Assembly: GCA_009746045.1 (NCBI GenBank)
Contig: RPFO01001355.1
Span: forward strand, 42,501 to 84,064
DNA length: 41,564 bases
Direction of reading: 5' to 3'
Source of the DNA: Mesostigma viride
Taxonomy: Eukaryota > Streptophyta > Mesostigmatophyceae > Mesostigmatales > Mesostigmataceae
The notes below the pieces were generated by a model that searched no databases, was not told where the DNA came from, and saw only the letters and a list, made by a program, of their open reading frames with translations. The position numbers and the translations under genes were made by a program. Of the stretch, positions 1 to 10,891 are shown in pieces (position 1 is the stretch's first letter; each line of letters starts with the position of its first letter).

Positions 1-388
1 AATCTCGCTCTATTGCCACTGCCTACCAGTTCAAGTATCTCCCAGCCCCTACAAACCCCCCACACCTGCCCCATAGCAACCCACCGCTCGGCACATTCCA
101 GCAACTGTCCTGATAATTTTCTCTGCCCCATCTACCGGAAGATTCATCCAGGCAAGAGCTCTTCCCCCCCCCCTCCAACACATATCCACACACACCACGC
201 CCCCGGCCATGCCACCCCGACCTCTACCCACCTGCTCGCCCCACCCATTCCCTCCATTTTCCCCCTCCCCCCTTCCTCCTGGTCCCACCCCTCCCCCCGT
301 ATCCCCCACAATTCCACCCCTACCCCTCTGTCCCTCCCTGGCTTTCAAACTACCCCCTTTCCATCCTGCCCCAGAACACTGCCATGTC

Positions 389-546
389 ACCCACCCACCC
401 ACCCACCCACCCACCCACCCACCCACCCACCCACCCACCCACCCACCCACCCACCCACCCACCCACCCACCCACCCACCCACCCACCCACCCACCCACCC
501 ACCCACCCACCCACCCACCCACCCACCCACCCACCCACCCACCCAC
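389..546. repeat. (CCCA)n tetranucleotide microsatellite
   Basis: About 39 uninterrupted copies of a CCCA unit. On the minus strand, the sense strand of the LEO1 gene, it reads GGGT and starts only a few bases after a 5' splice site (GTGAGT at 549-554). The long open frames across it (Pro-Thr-His or Val-Gly-Gly-Trp) come from a 4-bp unit without stops and are not genes. The flanking 1-388 is C-rich, low-complexity DNA in which I see no exon; it is probably the same intron. Confidence 0.95.
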
Positions 547-554
547 AAACTCAC

Positions 555-2573
555 TTTCCCATCCCGGCTCCCCGGCGGAGGGCACAACGGCACGTGGATC
601 TCCACAGGGGGCCCCACCCGCTTCTGCGATGAGGACGGCTCACGGTCATCCCCCCCTTGGCTGCCGCTCATGTCGGACTCGATGTCGTCCTCGACGCCCT
701 CACCTGCACCTTGCTGTAGAAATGGTGATGATTTAAATGACAGTCATAGGCACACTTGATAAAATGTCAGAACTGCGATGCCCTCGCCCATGCTCTGCTT
801 TTGAAATAGAGATAGCTTGGTGTAGGTGACGTACGGTAGAGCTACGCTAGAGAGTTGGCAGATCGGCCCCCTTTGAGCCTGCCACAACATGAATATAAAA
901 TGAGCCGATAGCTCAGAAAGTCATAAAAACAGTTTAGAGAAACGACAGAATCGCGATGCCCTTGCGCGTGCCAAGTGAATACCAACATGACATTGGCATA
1001 AGGAACGGGGGACTATGAGCTCGCATCAAGGCCATTGGAGTGCGACCCAACCAGAGAGACAGAATGATTTGAAAATATGTCCATAGCCTAAACGGGAAAT
1101 AAGAGCGGCTACGGAAATATATTTACGGCTGGCTGGACCGCCCCCTTTTAAGCCTCTCTTGCATTGCGTACATACCGCGAGCAAGAGCTCATCAAGCTAC
1201 AAGAAATGTAGTAGTTGCAGCATTAAGGAGACCACGGCGCTCACGGAAGTGCATCGTGTGACACAATGCGTACGTACATGCAACGCCACGGATAGATGCT
1301 ATCAGAATCTGGACTCTGTTCCTTTCGTGTTCCTCTGGGATTCATCTGGGGGGGCATCAGCGGCGGTATAGTAGTATCCCTACAAAAATATAGTAGCAAC
1401 CCTATCAAAGGCCTTGCGCTTGCGACAGTAAAACTTCTGGCGTCCCGCCAAGAGATGGTTGGTGTGTTCATCATAACAAGCGTTGACTGCCAGATCAGTG
1501 CCCTAGCTGACTGTTCGCGCGGCAACAGGTCATTGGTGACGTAACCAGGGACAGCCAGGTGCTAGAGCTGGGGTGAACAGATGGGTGATGGCTGCCATGC
1601 CAAAACGTCGGAACATGCCTGCGCAGCGGTCAAATGCCCAAATGTCCTCCTATGGCTTCGCTGGGCACACCGCTCCTCATGTGGTGGGGTCCCAAGTCTA
1701 CACTCACCTCAAGATCTTCCCGGGACTTGCTGGGACCCCCTTTTTCCACCCTGCAGGGTTGCCGTGGCGGCCAGAATAAATGCAACGGTTCGTGATGGAG
1801 GGAACGCATGGGCACATTCAGAGTTAGGTGCGGCCCCCTGAGCAATACTCGGGAAAATGCACACAGAAGAGATAGATTTCCGGCAGCGGCCTTGGGCAAA
1901 CGTGGAAGTCCTGCGTAGAGTCTAGCAGGCGTTGCGTAGACTACCTCTCATCGATCGAAATCCGTAGTTCTAGCACACGTTACTGGTTGTGTGTATGACC
2001 ACGAGGCCACCCTGTTGGACAAAGACTGCACTTACAGTCACAGAAGTACCTCATCAATAATGTAAAACAAGAACCACGTATGTATAGCTAGCCATGCCAG
2101 CACGCTACACGGGCAAAACCCTGCACACAAGCCCCAGACGATGACCTGGGCGCCCACACATTTCAGAACCGATGCACAACACAGGGAATTCGTAACTCTA
2201 TAAAGGAGCCAGTGATGCTGCGGATAACCCCACAAAGTTGCTCGGGAGGAAGATTGCCAGATGCGTAAGGGGCTAGGGAGGTTGATAGCGGAAGCAGAAA
2301 AGAAGCCAGCACTTTCACCATGCCTGCTCGCAACACGTGAACCATCTCCAATCACCACTATGTGAGAGGTGTGTGGGTAGGCCAAATTGCAAGCTTCACA
2401 TACCGCTTCAATTTTCTATCTACGTCTTCTTCTTCATCATCGCTTTCGTTTTCCTTGCCGCTCTCGCTCGAAGTGGCGGTCTGTCCTTGGTCCGCTGTTC
2501 GCTCATCATTCTCTTCCTGGTCCGAATCGTCAGAACCAAAAATGTCCTGCATGGCACGAATCTTTTCCGCCAT
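555..2573 (-). CDS. LEO1: LEO1/VIP4, PAF1 complex subunit (5' part, continues past left edge)
   Basis: LEO1 is a nuclear subunit of the PAF1 transcription elongation complex, which promotes histone H2B ubiquitination and H3K4 methylation. Exon 1 starts at the ATG at 2571-2573 and encodes an acidic, serine-rich N-terminus (MAEKIRAMQDIFGSDDSDQE...) typical of LEO1. A later exon at 555-713 starts after a good acceptor (TTTCTACAG), encodes 53 residues including GVEDDIESDMSG and the diagnostic GPPVEIHVPLCPPP entry to the conserved LEO1 core, and ends at donor GTGAGT. Plant LEO1 has a similar PPLELEIPLRPPP stretch. The core itself lies beyond position 1. Exon 1 could end at 2404 (donor GTATGT) or 2424 (donor GTAGAT). 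Only the second joins 555-713 in frame, so either that weaker donor is used or a small exon was missed. The assignment rests on motif recognition, not alignment. Confidence 0.75.
740..1200. repeat. Two diverged hairpin modules inside the LEO1 intron
   Basis: Two related blocks lie in tandem. Each has a variant of GCGATGCCCTYGC (near 777 and 954), a CCCCCTTTnAGCC box (about 867 and 1141), and then a short stem-loop: TGAGC-CGATA-GCTCA at 901-915, preceded by TATAAAA, and GAGC-AAGA-GCTC at 1179-1190. The same box plus TATAAAA plus hairpin ends the duplicated element at 26332-26672 and 27902-28242. The module is therefore a dispersed repeat, probably the end of a mobile element. Confidence 0.5.
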
Positions 2574-4203
2574 TTTCGCCAGGATAAACCCACCCAAATT
2601 TCAAATAAAATACTCTAGGTAGATAGAGAGATGATCTCAGCGGCCGCCACTTACTGCAGTGCTCTAGCGCTGCCAGTCATCCTAGCACTTGGCATCGCAG
2701 GTAAATCGTTTTGACGTGCCGTTTACCTAAGAAGATGCTAACACACCCGGTTTGAGCGAGCAGTCTTTCCAATAGGCACTTTGCCATACTCCGTTCGGTA
2801 GTCACCGATCTGCTCCGCCCGTTCCTGCGACTTCGCTGAATCAGCCATGCCAATTATTATATCGGTTAGTTATGACGTCCTCGCGCACCGTTCGCTCCCT
2901 CTGTGAGGCAGGTTGTTTATGCGCACTGCTGCCACCTTCATGGGAAAAAAAAATTGATACAGTACAGTAGTAACAGTACAGTAATTGTCACTTTGTTGTG
3001 GCTGAAGTCAGGTCTATCCAGTTACCAGGGCCTAACTGGTACGTAGTGGCCCCAATATCTGTACGCGTAATTATCGTACGAATACTTTTAGGAATTTTTG
3101 TTACGTGTACGAGAACTTTTGGGAATTATTTTTACTGTACGTACGTATAATGTCAGGGTATATTCAAGGGTGCGCGAGTAGTAGGTAGTTCAGTTCAGTT
3201 TGACTGAACTGCATGTAGGTACTAGGTAGTAGCCATTTAGCTAACTGAATGCCAGCGGGCGGGTATATTGTGATGGTGTATGGGATAAATAAAAAATGCA
3301 CAGTTTACCTCTGAGTCATGTCTCAACGCAGATCAAACGAAGTTTGCGCGCGAAAACTCCCTCCGGGCGCCGCGCCACGGGTAGCTAGGCTTTAAGGTCT
3401 GCGCCGCGCTGCGCTGGTGGTACCTAATTTTGAGGTGTACGAGGCCCGGAAGAGGGTTTTTTTGGGCCTGTACGAGGTCGATTCGTACATAATTACGCGT
3501 ACAGATATTGGGACCACTACGGGTAGTTTCCACTGGTTTCCACTTGGTTTCCACTGTCTTTTTTTTCCGGTGAAATGGGTGTTAGTTTATTTCCATATAA
3601 CAGTTAAGGTGACCCAGGTATGCCAAAAATAGCCTGAAATGCCTGGTTTCCACTGTCTTCCTCTCCAGAGTCCAGGCTCCAGCGGGTTGCCAATTAGTGC
3701 CATCACTGCCAATTAGTGCCATCACTGCCAATTAGTGCCAACTGCCAACCAACGCTCAAAGCAAATAATTACCGATTAGTTCAAATAGTTTTGAGAGTGG
3801 GACGCCGTACCACTCGGAGGGGACGCGTTTGACAACTCTCGCCACGCGCGGGGCTACTTGCGGTAGTCTTGCGGTAGTCTTGCGGTGTACTCGCGGTCGT
3901 TGCGCTGGTCAGTGGTCAGTCGCCCCGTGACGAGTCAGGGCCCGACGCGACGCGCTACTCTCTGCCCTGCCAGTTCATGGTTGCTACGCCCATGCACGCA
4001 CGGCTGCATCAACCTGTGCGATTCAGGGGAACCACGTTGTGAACGGAAGGAGTTGCCATAGCTGCCTTACGAGACCCATGCATAGTTTCTCTCTGGGCGA
4101 TGGGAGGTAGCCATTGACGTTTTTCTAAGGAACCCGAGTGGGACGACTGCGTTGAAGCTTAAGTATAAGACGGGAAATCCGGTTCTAGCCGCGTAAACTA
4201 GAA
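2574..4203. other. Intergenic region between LEO1 and V-ATPase c'' (divergent promoters)
   Basis: No convincing exon. It holds the 5' flanks of two divergently transcribed genes. Short local repeats are visible: three copies of a 19-bp unit (CTGCCAATTAGTGCCATCA) near 3688-3745, iterated TTTCCACTGG near 3530-3560, three TCTTGCGGTAG units near 3863-3890, and a palindrome AGTTCAG-TTTGA-CTGAACT near 3190-3212. TATAAGA at about 4163 could be a TATA-like box for the V-ATPase gene, about 40 bases before its ATG. Confidence 0.5.
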
Positions 4204-5827
4204 ATGACGACCGCGGCTATCCTACGTCAGATTTCGCCCTACCTTTTCTGTGGTTTGGGCACGGCTCTTTGCATTGGTCTATCCGTCCTCGGGGCTTCCT
4301 GGTAATTGATCAATTCCTTAATGGCAACGAAGGCATGTGACGCCAGAGGATGCTGAAACCAGTATTGTGGTTTCCAACGCGTTTTCCACTTTGTTGACCC
4401 GTGTGATGTTGTTGCATTGCCTCGCCGACACTTGCAGGGGTATATTTATCACGGGCAGTAGTTTGGTCGGAGCTGCCATTAAAGCCCCTAGAATCACATC
4501 GAAGAACCTGATCAGGTAATTATACATATATAAACAAATCAATTCTGGCCTTTTCTTTTCTTCTCGTCCATGCCTTCAATTTTTTTCTCCAACCGCGTTC
4601 TTCACTTGTACGGTGTCTTACCATTCAGCGTATTCGTATGCTGCCTTTGTCTCCGCACATTATCGATGCAATGCATCTCAAAACGCCAACGCAGTGTGAT
4701 TTTCTGCGAGGCCGTGGCCATTTATGGCGTCATCGTCGCCATTATTCTTCAAACAAAGATTGAGTATGCTCCATTGATGGATGACGGCACCTACGCGCCA
4801 AACACCTTACATGCGGGTTATGGCGTGTTCGGTGCTGGCGTTGTGGTCGGCCTCGCCAATCTTGTCTGCGGGTAAGTGTGCGGTGAGGCTTTTACTCAAT
4901 AGCTTATTTTCTGCTTTTGCATTATGGTGCAGGATAATACAAGGCTAGATGAGGTAGATGGCGATCGTCTTAGGGTACTTCTAGCATTGCAGCCATTGGG
5001 AAGGGTTCATGAGCGGAGTCCGTGGAAAGTTAACTTGAAAAAAATTGCACCAGCATAAACTAGGCTTCGCGAGATATTATGTTCATGAAAAGGAGACACT
5101 TGGGCTGTAAAAACTAGGCCAGCTATAAGTGTCACTCGTGCGGGGAACTTATCTGAAGTTGGCGTTTTCTAAATTATTTGCATTTTATTTCTGAAAGTCT
5201 ATTGGTCAGTGATGTTTTGACGCAGGTTGTACATGTAAGAAGGCTAGCTGAGTAGGGAGAGCTGCACTAGTTTGACAGGTTCCGTATTTTCATCTTGGCC
5301 GAGAGTATGCAAAGAAGGCTTTATTTTCATTTATGGGGCTTGTAGGTTTCCTCCCTGGAACATGTTACATGAGGTGCGCACGTCTTGTGAGGTGAGCATG
5401 TTTGGTGAGGTAACCTGCTGCCATGATGCTCCCACTCTTGCTTGGTGTGTTGTCCTTGTGGCAGTCGCGTGATGCGGGTTTTGAACCTTCCATCCTCCAT
5501 TCCTTGCTAATCGCATTTTGTATGATAAGGGAACGCCACTATAGACACCATTCTAATAACCATTGTCTCTCTGTGGCAGTAGTTGTTGGCCATGGGTGTG
5601 CTCTAACCTGCACGTTTTTCTGGTTCTCCCTTCAACCTGACCTCGTTTGAACACCATCTGTTTGCAGGATTTGTGTTGGTATCATCGGCAGCAGCTGCGC
5701 ACTCTCAGATGCGCAGAACTCCACGCTGTTTGTCAAGATCCTGGTCATTGAGATTTTTGGAAGTGCCCTGGGGCTGTTTGGGGTGATTATTGGCATCATT
5801 GCAGTGTCCAACCTTGCCTTCAAGTGA
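4204..5827 (+). CDS. VHA-c'': V-type H+-ATPase proteolipid subunit c'' (four exons, complete)
   Basis: Subunit c'' is part of the membrane-embedded proteolipid ring of the vacuolar proton pump (Vo sector), which acidifies vacuoles and endomembranes. Exons are 4204-4301, 4438-4515, 4695-4871 and 5668-5827. All have GT-AG borders, all three introns are phase 2, and the exons join into 170 residues. The product shows family signatures throughout: [69 protein letters not shown], and [20 protein letters not shown]. The Glu in the [11 protein letters not shown] helix is the likely proton-carrying carboxylate. Four hydrophobic helices are evident. The N-terminus is a little shorter than in Arabidopsis c'' (about 180 residues), starting just ahead of the first helix. 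I see no frame break or odd residue. The large third intron (4872-5667) contains nothing I recognise. Confidence 0.95.
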
Positions 5828-6899
5828 TCATAGGCTGCATTCTGGGCGTGTGGATCTCCTTGAGCGTTTCACAGCCATGGGGACCATATGTAGTTCATGC
5901 CTAATTAGCAGTTGTAGAGTTCTTTTCCATGGCAAGGGCATGCCATATTTGGAACCAAACTAGAGTACTTGGTAATGCTCAATTAACAACTTCGGGCATG
6001 ACTCATGTTTTTGAACGTACACTGGAATGCTGTGGATGTTATGAAGTGAGACAACTAATCCTGGACGCGCGGCGTTCCGTATTGTGCAGCATGCTATTAA
6101 CCGTTAAGTGAGACAACTACACTCGTACACAGGCCTCGTCTCTATTACGTACTCTGAGGTAGAACACGTCATTATCACGTCGACAGCATGTGCATTGCTG
6201 ATAGCGTGCAGGCTGTCTCCGTGGTTTCACTTGCTGTGGACAGCATGGTTAATATGAAGAGCATAAAGCATTGCTAGTTGTTCGATGTGATGTGTATTTG
6301 TTTGATGTGATGCAAGGACACACAAACCAAGGTCAAGCTATAGGCTAGCTCCTCAACCCACATATATATTCATTGAGAACGATAAATTACGGAGGTGAGA
6401 TGGGCAGGCAACATAAGGAAAACCCCGAAAAGAAGAAGAACCCTGAAGAAATTAAGAGGAATCTGACACGGACATCCAAGGATCACGCCAGCTGCATAAG
6501 GTACAACTAACTACATCACAAAACTACGACACGCAGCAACATCGCTGCCGGCCCACCATGCAGGCCTGGGAGGGATCTAGACCGCATGGGTCGCGACAAG
6601 CTAGGTCGCCCCGGGTGCGGCGGAATAACACATCAGCCACGGTGCGAGTGAGGGCGAGATATACATGCGGATTCTTCCAGATTTCTGGTCTGCGCCGGTT
6701 GGACATCTCTTTGATATCAATTAAACACGAGCTCTCCTGTTGGATAGTCACACCTTACTAGTAAGCTAGTAAGTGCGTGAAGAACACGCACTGAAGGCAT
6801 GCATGTCAAGGAGTACCCGAGACGAGGTACTTTTCTACGCGGATACTTCGTGAACCTGCGCAGGCAAGTGGCGCGACTCACTTGCCCGCGGGTCTGAAG
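5828..6899. other. Intergenic region with one copy of a dispersed repeat
   Basis: No gene supported. The presumed 3' UTR of the V-ATPase gene comes first. On the minus strand, 6650-6725 reads as one of three related copies of a repeat encoding RRPEI in one frame; the others are at 12000-12060 and 23540-23605. The segment 6780-6900 just before the LINE shows nothing recognisable. Confidence 0.45.
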
Positions 6900-7650
6900 T
6901 CGCAGATCTATAGCAACTCACCGTCATCCGGACCATGAGTCCGAGCTAGACTTGCATCGCCTTCAGGGGGGCACCCCAGCCCGCCGTACTTCTTGGTTAT
7001 GCTGCTCGACGCCAACGCCACGCTCCCCGTGGGCACTGCTGGCAGTCGACCGCTGCCGTGCGCCTGCCGGCATGGCTGCGCTAACGACAACACCTCCTTG
7101 TTTTCTGCCTTTTTGCGGGATAGCGGGATGGACCTTGCTGTCAACTGCCACTTCCAACGTCCCTCACAGGACTTGGTCACTTTTCGGGGCCCTAACGACC
7201 GTCAGGCCTGTCTGGACTACGTGGCATGACCAGTACGGCAGCCCAGGTGCACTTCGGTTCTGGATACTCGAGTGTTCGACCCACCCACGGTGTGCTCTGG
7301 CCACCGGTTGGTGCGTGCGACCATTCGGCTCCGGTTCCACGCCACCAAGCGCCACGCCCCAGTGGCCCACGTCCTGACTGGACTGCGCTACGCCCGGTCC
7401 GGCCGTCGGGATCCTGAGGATTGACTGGACGGATCGACGCGGCCTAGCGCGAGCGGTACAGGTGCCGATCGGCGACAGGCATACCTGGCGGCCCTGGACG
7501 CCGAGGCGGACGTCGACGCGCTGGCCCAGGATGCTCCCAACGCTGCCATTTTTGCGGGCTTTGCTGCCCGCGCCCCGTTGCTGCCGGCCCAGCACCTGCC
7601 GGTCATGCCTCGCCGACGCCCCGGCCCGCTCTGTACCGCGAGGACCCCAA

Positions 7651-7733
7651 TTAATTAATTAATTAATTAAACTCGTGCTCCCGTTGGGGAGTCACGGAGC
7701 ACCGAAGTGCTTTTAATCCCTGTGTGTGCACTC
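7651..7733 (-). mobile_element. 83-bp LINE 3'-end insertion (target duplication ACCCCAA)
   Basis: The insert starts on the plus strand with (TTAA)n and then carries the family 3' stem-loop (CTCCC-GTTG-GGGAG as read here), so it is the extreme 3' end of a LINE inserted in minus orientation. It is flanked by direct repeats ACCCCAA at 7644-7650 and 7734-7740. Removing the insert and one repeat lets the host LINE frame continue through DPKVLAARHRLKRNRDPLL, which supports the boundaries. Confidence 0.9.
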
Positions 7734-9788
7734 ACCCCAAGGTCCTGGCCGCCCGGCACCGCCTCAAGCGTAACCGGGACCCGCTGCTGAAACCGGTGCT
7801 CAAGGCCGCCCTTGTGTAGGCCTACGCACAATGATGCTCAGGACGCAGAGGCGCGGCCCAGTGCATCGCGGATGCCATGCAAGGCCTGCCAAGCTCGCAA
7901 CCAGGGCAAGGACCGAGTGTGGTACCCCGTACCACCTCGACCGGCTCGGCGGCCGGCGGCAGCGCACCCCGGTGGAGCACAAGGGGGACGGCGCGGCGCC
8001 GGTCAGCCTTGACCGCTGGTACGTTGGCCCACAATGTTTCCTTGACAGGTGGGGCTCGCGCCCCCCCCCCCCCCCCCCCCCGCCACTTCACCCCGAGACG
8101 GCCGCACGTCTCGGTTTTGCCGGACCTCCCCTGCCGCCTGCACCCCCCTCCTCGTCCGCGCGGACTACCAAGTCCCCTCCTTGAAGGAGCTGCCTTGCCT
8201 CCAACGAGGCTGTCCACTCCCTTCTTTGGAGGAAAATTTTGGACGACGCCCTTGCTCGCGGCTGCGGTGTACGACGCGCGGCGGTCGGTGCCGATCGACC
8301 ACCTTTCGGCTGAGCTGCTGAAGACGGGCCCCGACCTGGCCATGGCGGTGCGGGAGCTTCTGCTGGCGTTCTGCAACCGTGTTCTGCTCTCTGATGAGCC
8401 TCCGCCTGCTGAGTGGCAGACGGCCATCCGAGTCATGCTGTACGTACAAGAAGGGATCTGCCGCTAGCTGACTTCGGTAACTATCGGGGTGTCTGCCTCC
8501 AGATCGAGCGCCGCGCTGATGGTCTTCATGCGCATGATGCTGCACAGGCTCCGCGCCGCGTTGGACCCACCATTGCAATGACCTGGGTGAGTCTCAGATG
8601 GGTTTCCGTCGTGGCCGTAACACTGTCATGGCTGTATTCGTGGCGCGCCACTTGCTTGATAGAGGAGGTGCGTCGCATTTGCGGGCTGATGTTTTTCCGC
8701 TGGTCTTCATTTTTGTTGACTATATCAAGTCTTTCGCCACGGTCCTCTGGGAGGCTCTTCGGGCCATCCTAGCTCTGGATCGCGTGCCCCCAGCGTTTAT
8801 TGCTAGCTGCCATTCGCCGGCTGTATGAGGGCTCACAGGCAGTAGTGCGGACTGCGGATCGAAGGCATCCCCCCCCCATTCCCCCTTCACCACGGGGTGT
8901 GGCAAGGTTGTGTCTTGTCCTCATACCTGTTCATTATTGTCGTGGATCACGCGTCATGCGCCAGGCACGTGCACACTTGACTGCTCTTAAGGGGTTCAAG
9001 CCCGGCTTGGACATCCTTAACGATCGCGAATATGGCGGCGCGGAGGCCCTTGCCGGTACCGCCTGTCCGACCTGATTTATGCGGATGAAACCACCCTCAT
9101 CGAGCGCCCCGAGCACGTTCAGACCTGGCTGGACTGGCTGGGCTTGGAGGCGCCCAGCCGCGGGCGGTGCCAGGGTTGGAGATTAGTGTCAAAACTGAGG
9201 CGATGGTGATTGGGGCTACCAGTTGCCCGCCGCTGCCGTGGCTAGCTGCTAGACGGGACGACTTCAGGTCCCGTTCCGCACGATCGCTTCAAACTGCTGG
9301 GGAGCATGCTCCCCGACACCGCCGACGATGTGGACATCCGCATCGGCCTGGCCTGGGCTAGGCACCGTTCGCTCAAAACCTACTGGCACTCGAAGTCGAC
9401 GGCCTGGGCGAGCATGGCAAGCGAATGCTCTTCAAGGTCCTGGTCCTCACGGTGCTTACGTATGGCGCCGAGGCATGGACACTAGCTCACGGACACGCTG
9501 GCCACCAGGCTGGACGGCACGGCTTACAGGATGCTTCGACAGGTCCTGAATGTAGGGTTTTCCACACATAGGTCTTTAGAGTCTTTGTATCAGGGTATGC
9601 CAGGTTGCATTTCGGGCTAGATTAGGCAGCGTAGGATAGCATTCGTAGGACATAGATCTTGCTCGTACCAGTCGGGTAGATCACCGCCCTCGGTACGGCC
9701 GGCCCCCAGCGGCTTGGCCAACCCGGGCGGCATATCCTGACCTGGCCTGGCCCCAAGGACATTCCTAGAAAGATGGGTACTTAAGCAT

Positions 9789-10510
9789 TAAATTAAAATT
9801 AAATTATAACATGCCTCCGTTGGGAGATCATGTAGCACATATTCCATGATGGATGGGTGGGGTGGAGGAAGCCGCGTAATCGAACTATCCGAACTTCTAA
9901 GCTATCTAGTCTAGAAAATCCTAACTACTCATCAAAACGCCTCCTCCTCTTGGGGGGAGGGGGCTTGCCCACAGGGTCGGGCGTGTGAGCCTTGACAATC
10001 TTCTGCCACCGCGTCTTGTCCTGCATGGCAGTCCAAACACGGGAGAGAGAGTGGATGCGGTGCTCAAACTGGGCTGGGACCACTAGGTCGTCCAGCAACA
10101 TCTGGATGTAGTTCGTGACAGGTTTCCCTACCCTTTTGGGAATGCCCTTGGGGCCAGGCCAGGTCAGAATGTGTCGCCCTGGCTGGCCAAGCCGCTGGGG
10201 GCCGGCCAGACCAAGGGCGGTGGACATCTACCTGGCTGGTGCGAGCAAGGTGTCCTACAAATGCTATCCTACGCTGCCTAATCTCGTCCGAAATACGAGG
10301 CATGTACCATGATACAAAGACTCTGATGACGGGCGCTCGGAAAACCCTACGTTAAGGACCTGTCGGAGCATCCTGTAAACCGTGCCGTTGAGCCTAGCTG
10401 CCAGTTTGGGTGTGATTGTCCACGCCTCGGCGCCATACGTGAGCACCGTGAGGACGAGGACCTTGAAGAGCATGCGCTTGCGGTGCTCGCCCAGGCCCTT
10501 CGAGCGCCAG
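9789..10510 (-). mobile_element. 722-bp 5'-truncated LINE nested in the older LINE (11-bp target duplication)
   Basis: A minus-strand LINE 3' portion flanked by direct repeats TACTTAAGCAT at 9778-9788 and 10511-10521. Reading on the minus strand it encodes GLGEHRKRMLFKVLVLTVLT, then RQRRIAFVGHLARTSQVDV and DDLVVPAQFEHRIHSLSR, ending in a basic tail KRRRRFDE. A 3' UTR follows, with the stem-loop CTCC-CAAC-GGAG and an AT-rich tail at 9789-9815. The frame is much better preserved than in the host element, so it is younger. The host LINE resumes at once after the right repeat with the homologous K..TY.Q..L.DLVVPA stretch. Confidence 0.93.
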
Positions 10511-10891
10511 TACTTAAGCATGCCATGACCTATCCACAGCAGTCGCTGGCCGACCTAGTGGTCCCAGCTTCGTTTGTACACCGCATTCACTCCCTTTCTC
10601 AAGAGAAAGGGAGTGAATTGAGATTGCTTGGACTGCTATCAGCAGAACCAGACGAGGTGGCAGAAGATTGTCCAGGCTCACACGCCAGCCCCTGTGGGCA
10701 AGGCCCCTCCCCCTAATTGAAGGAAGGGGCGCTTTGCTGAGTAGAGTAGTTAGGGTTTTCTAGATTAGCTTAGAGTTAGCTTCGTTCGGTTTCGCAGCCG
10801 GCTCCGGCTCACCAACTCCCATCCATCCAGCGAGGGAATGTAAGCTACATGATCTCCCAAAGGAGTCATGTTATAATTCAATTAAATTTTA

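Larger units (their letters stand above)
6900..10891 (+). mobile_element. Decayed LINE (non-LTR retrotransposon), endonuclease plus RT, with nested insertions
   Basis: Frame-broken remains of one LINE, read in order on the plus strand. An apurinic endonuclease-like region (about 6990-7400) has VMLLDANATLPVG and QACLDYVA. Reverse transcriptase pieces follow: VPIDHLSAELLKTGPDLA (about 8290), MGFRRGRN (8598), VLSSYLFIIVVDHA (about 8920), and DLIYADETTLIE (9075; YADE where active copies have YADD). The C-terminal region has FKLLGSMLPD (9287), RQRRIAFVGH (9630), and, after the nested insertion, DLVVPASFVHRIHSLS (10550). The 3' UTR ends in a stem-loop and an AT-rich tail near 10840-10891. Many frameshifts and stops, and a run of C at 8061-8082, show it is dead. 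The tail type suggests the RTE group, but that is inference. The 5' boundary is approximate. Confidence 0.85.

Noticed and set aside
13-759. Long open frames rich in Pro-Thr-His (plus) or Val-Gly-Gly-Trp (minus)
   Set aside because: They are produced by the (CCCA)n microsatellite; the real coding signal here is the LEO1 exon at 555-713.
7822-8467. Long GC-rich ORFs on both strands around 8 kb
   Set aside because: They are frames within the decayed LINE; RT motifs appear only in plus-strand fragments with frameshifts.
9789-10891. Head-to-head LINE tails read as twin priming (inverted 5' half)
   Set aside because: The left piece has its own complete 3' tail and a perfect 11-bp duplication, so it is a separate nested insertion.
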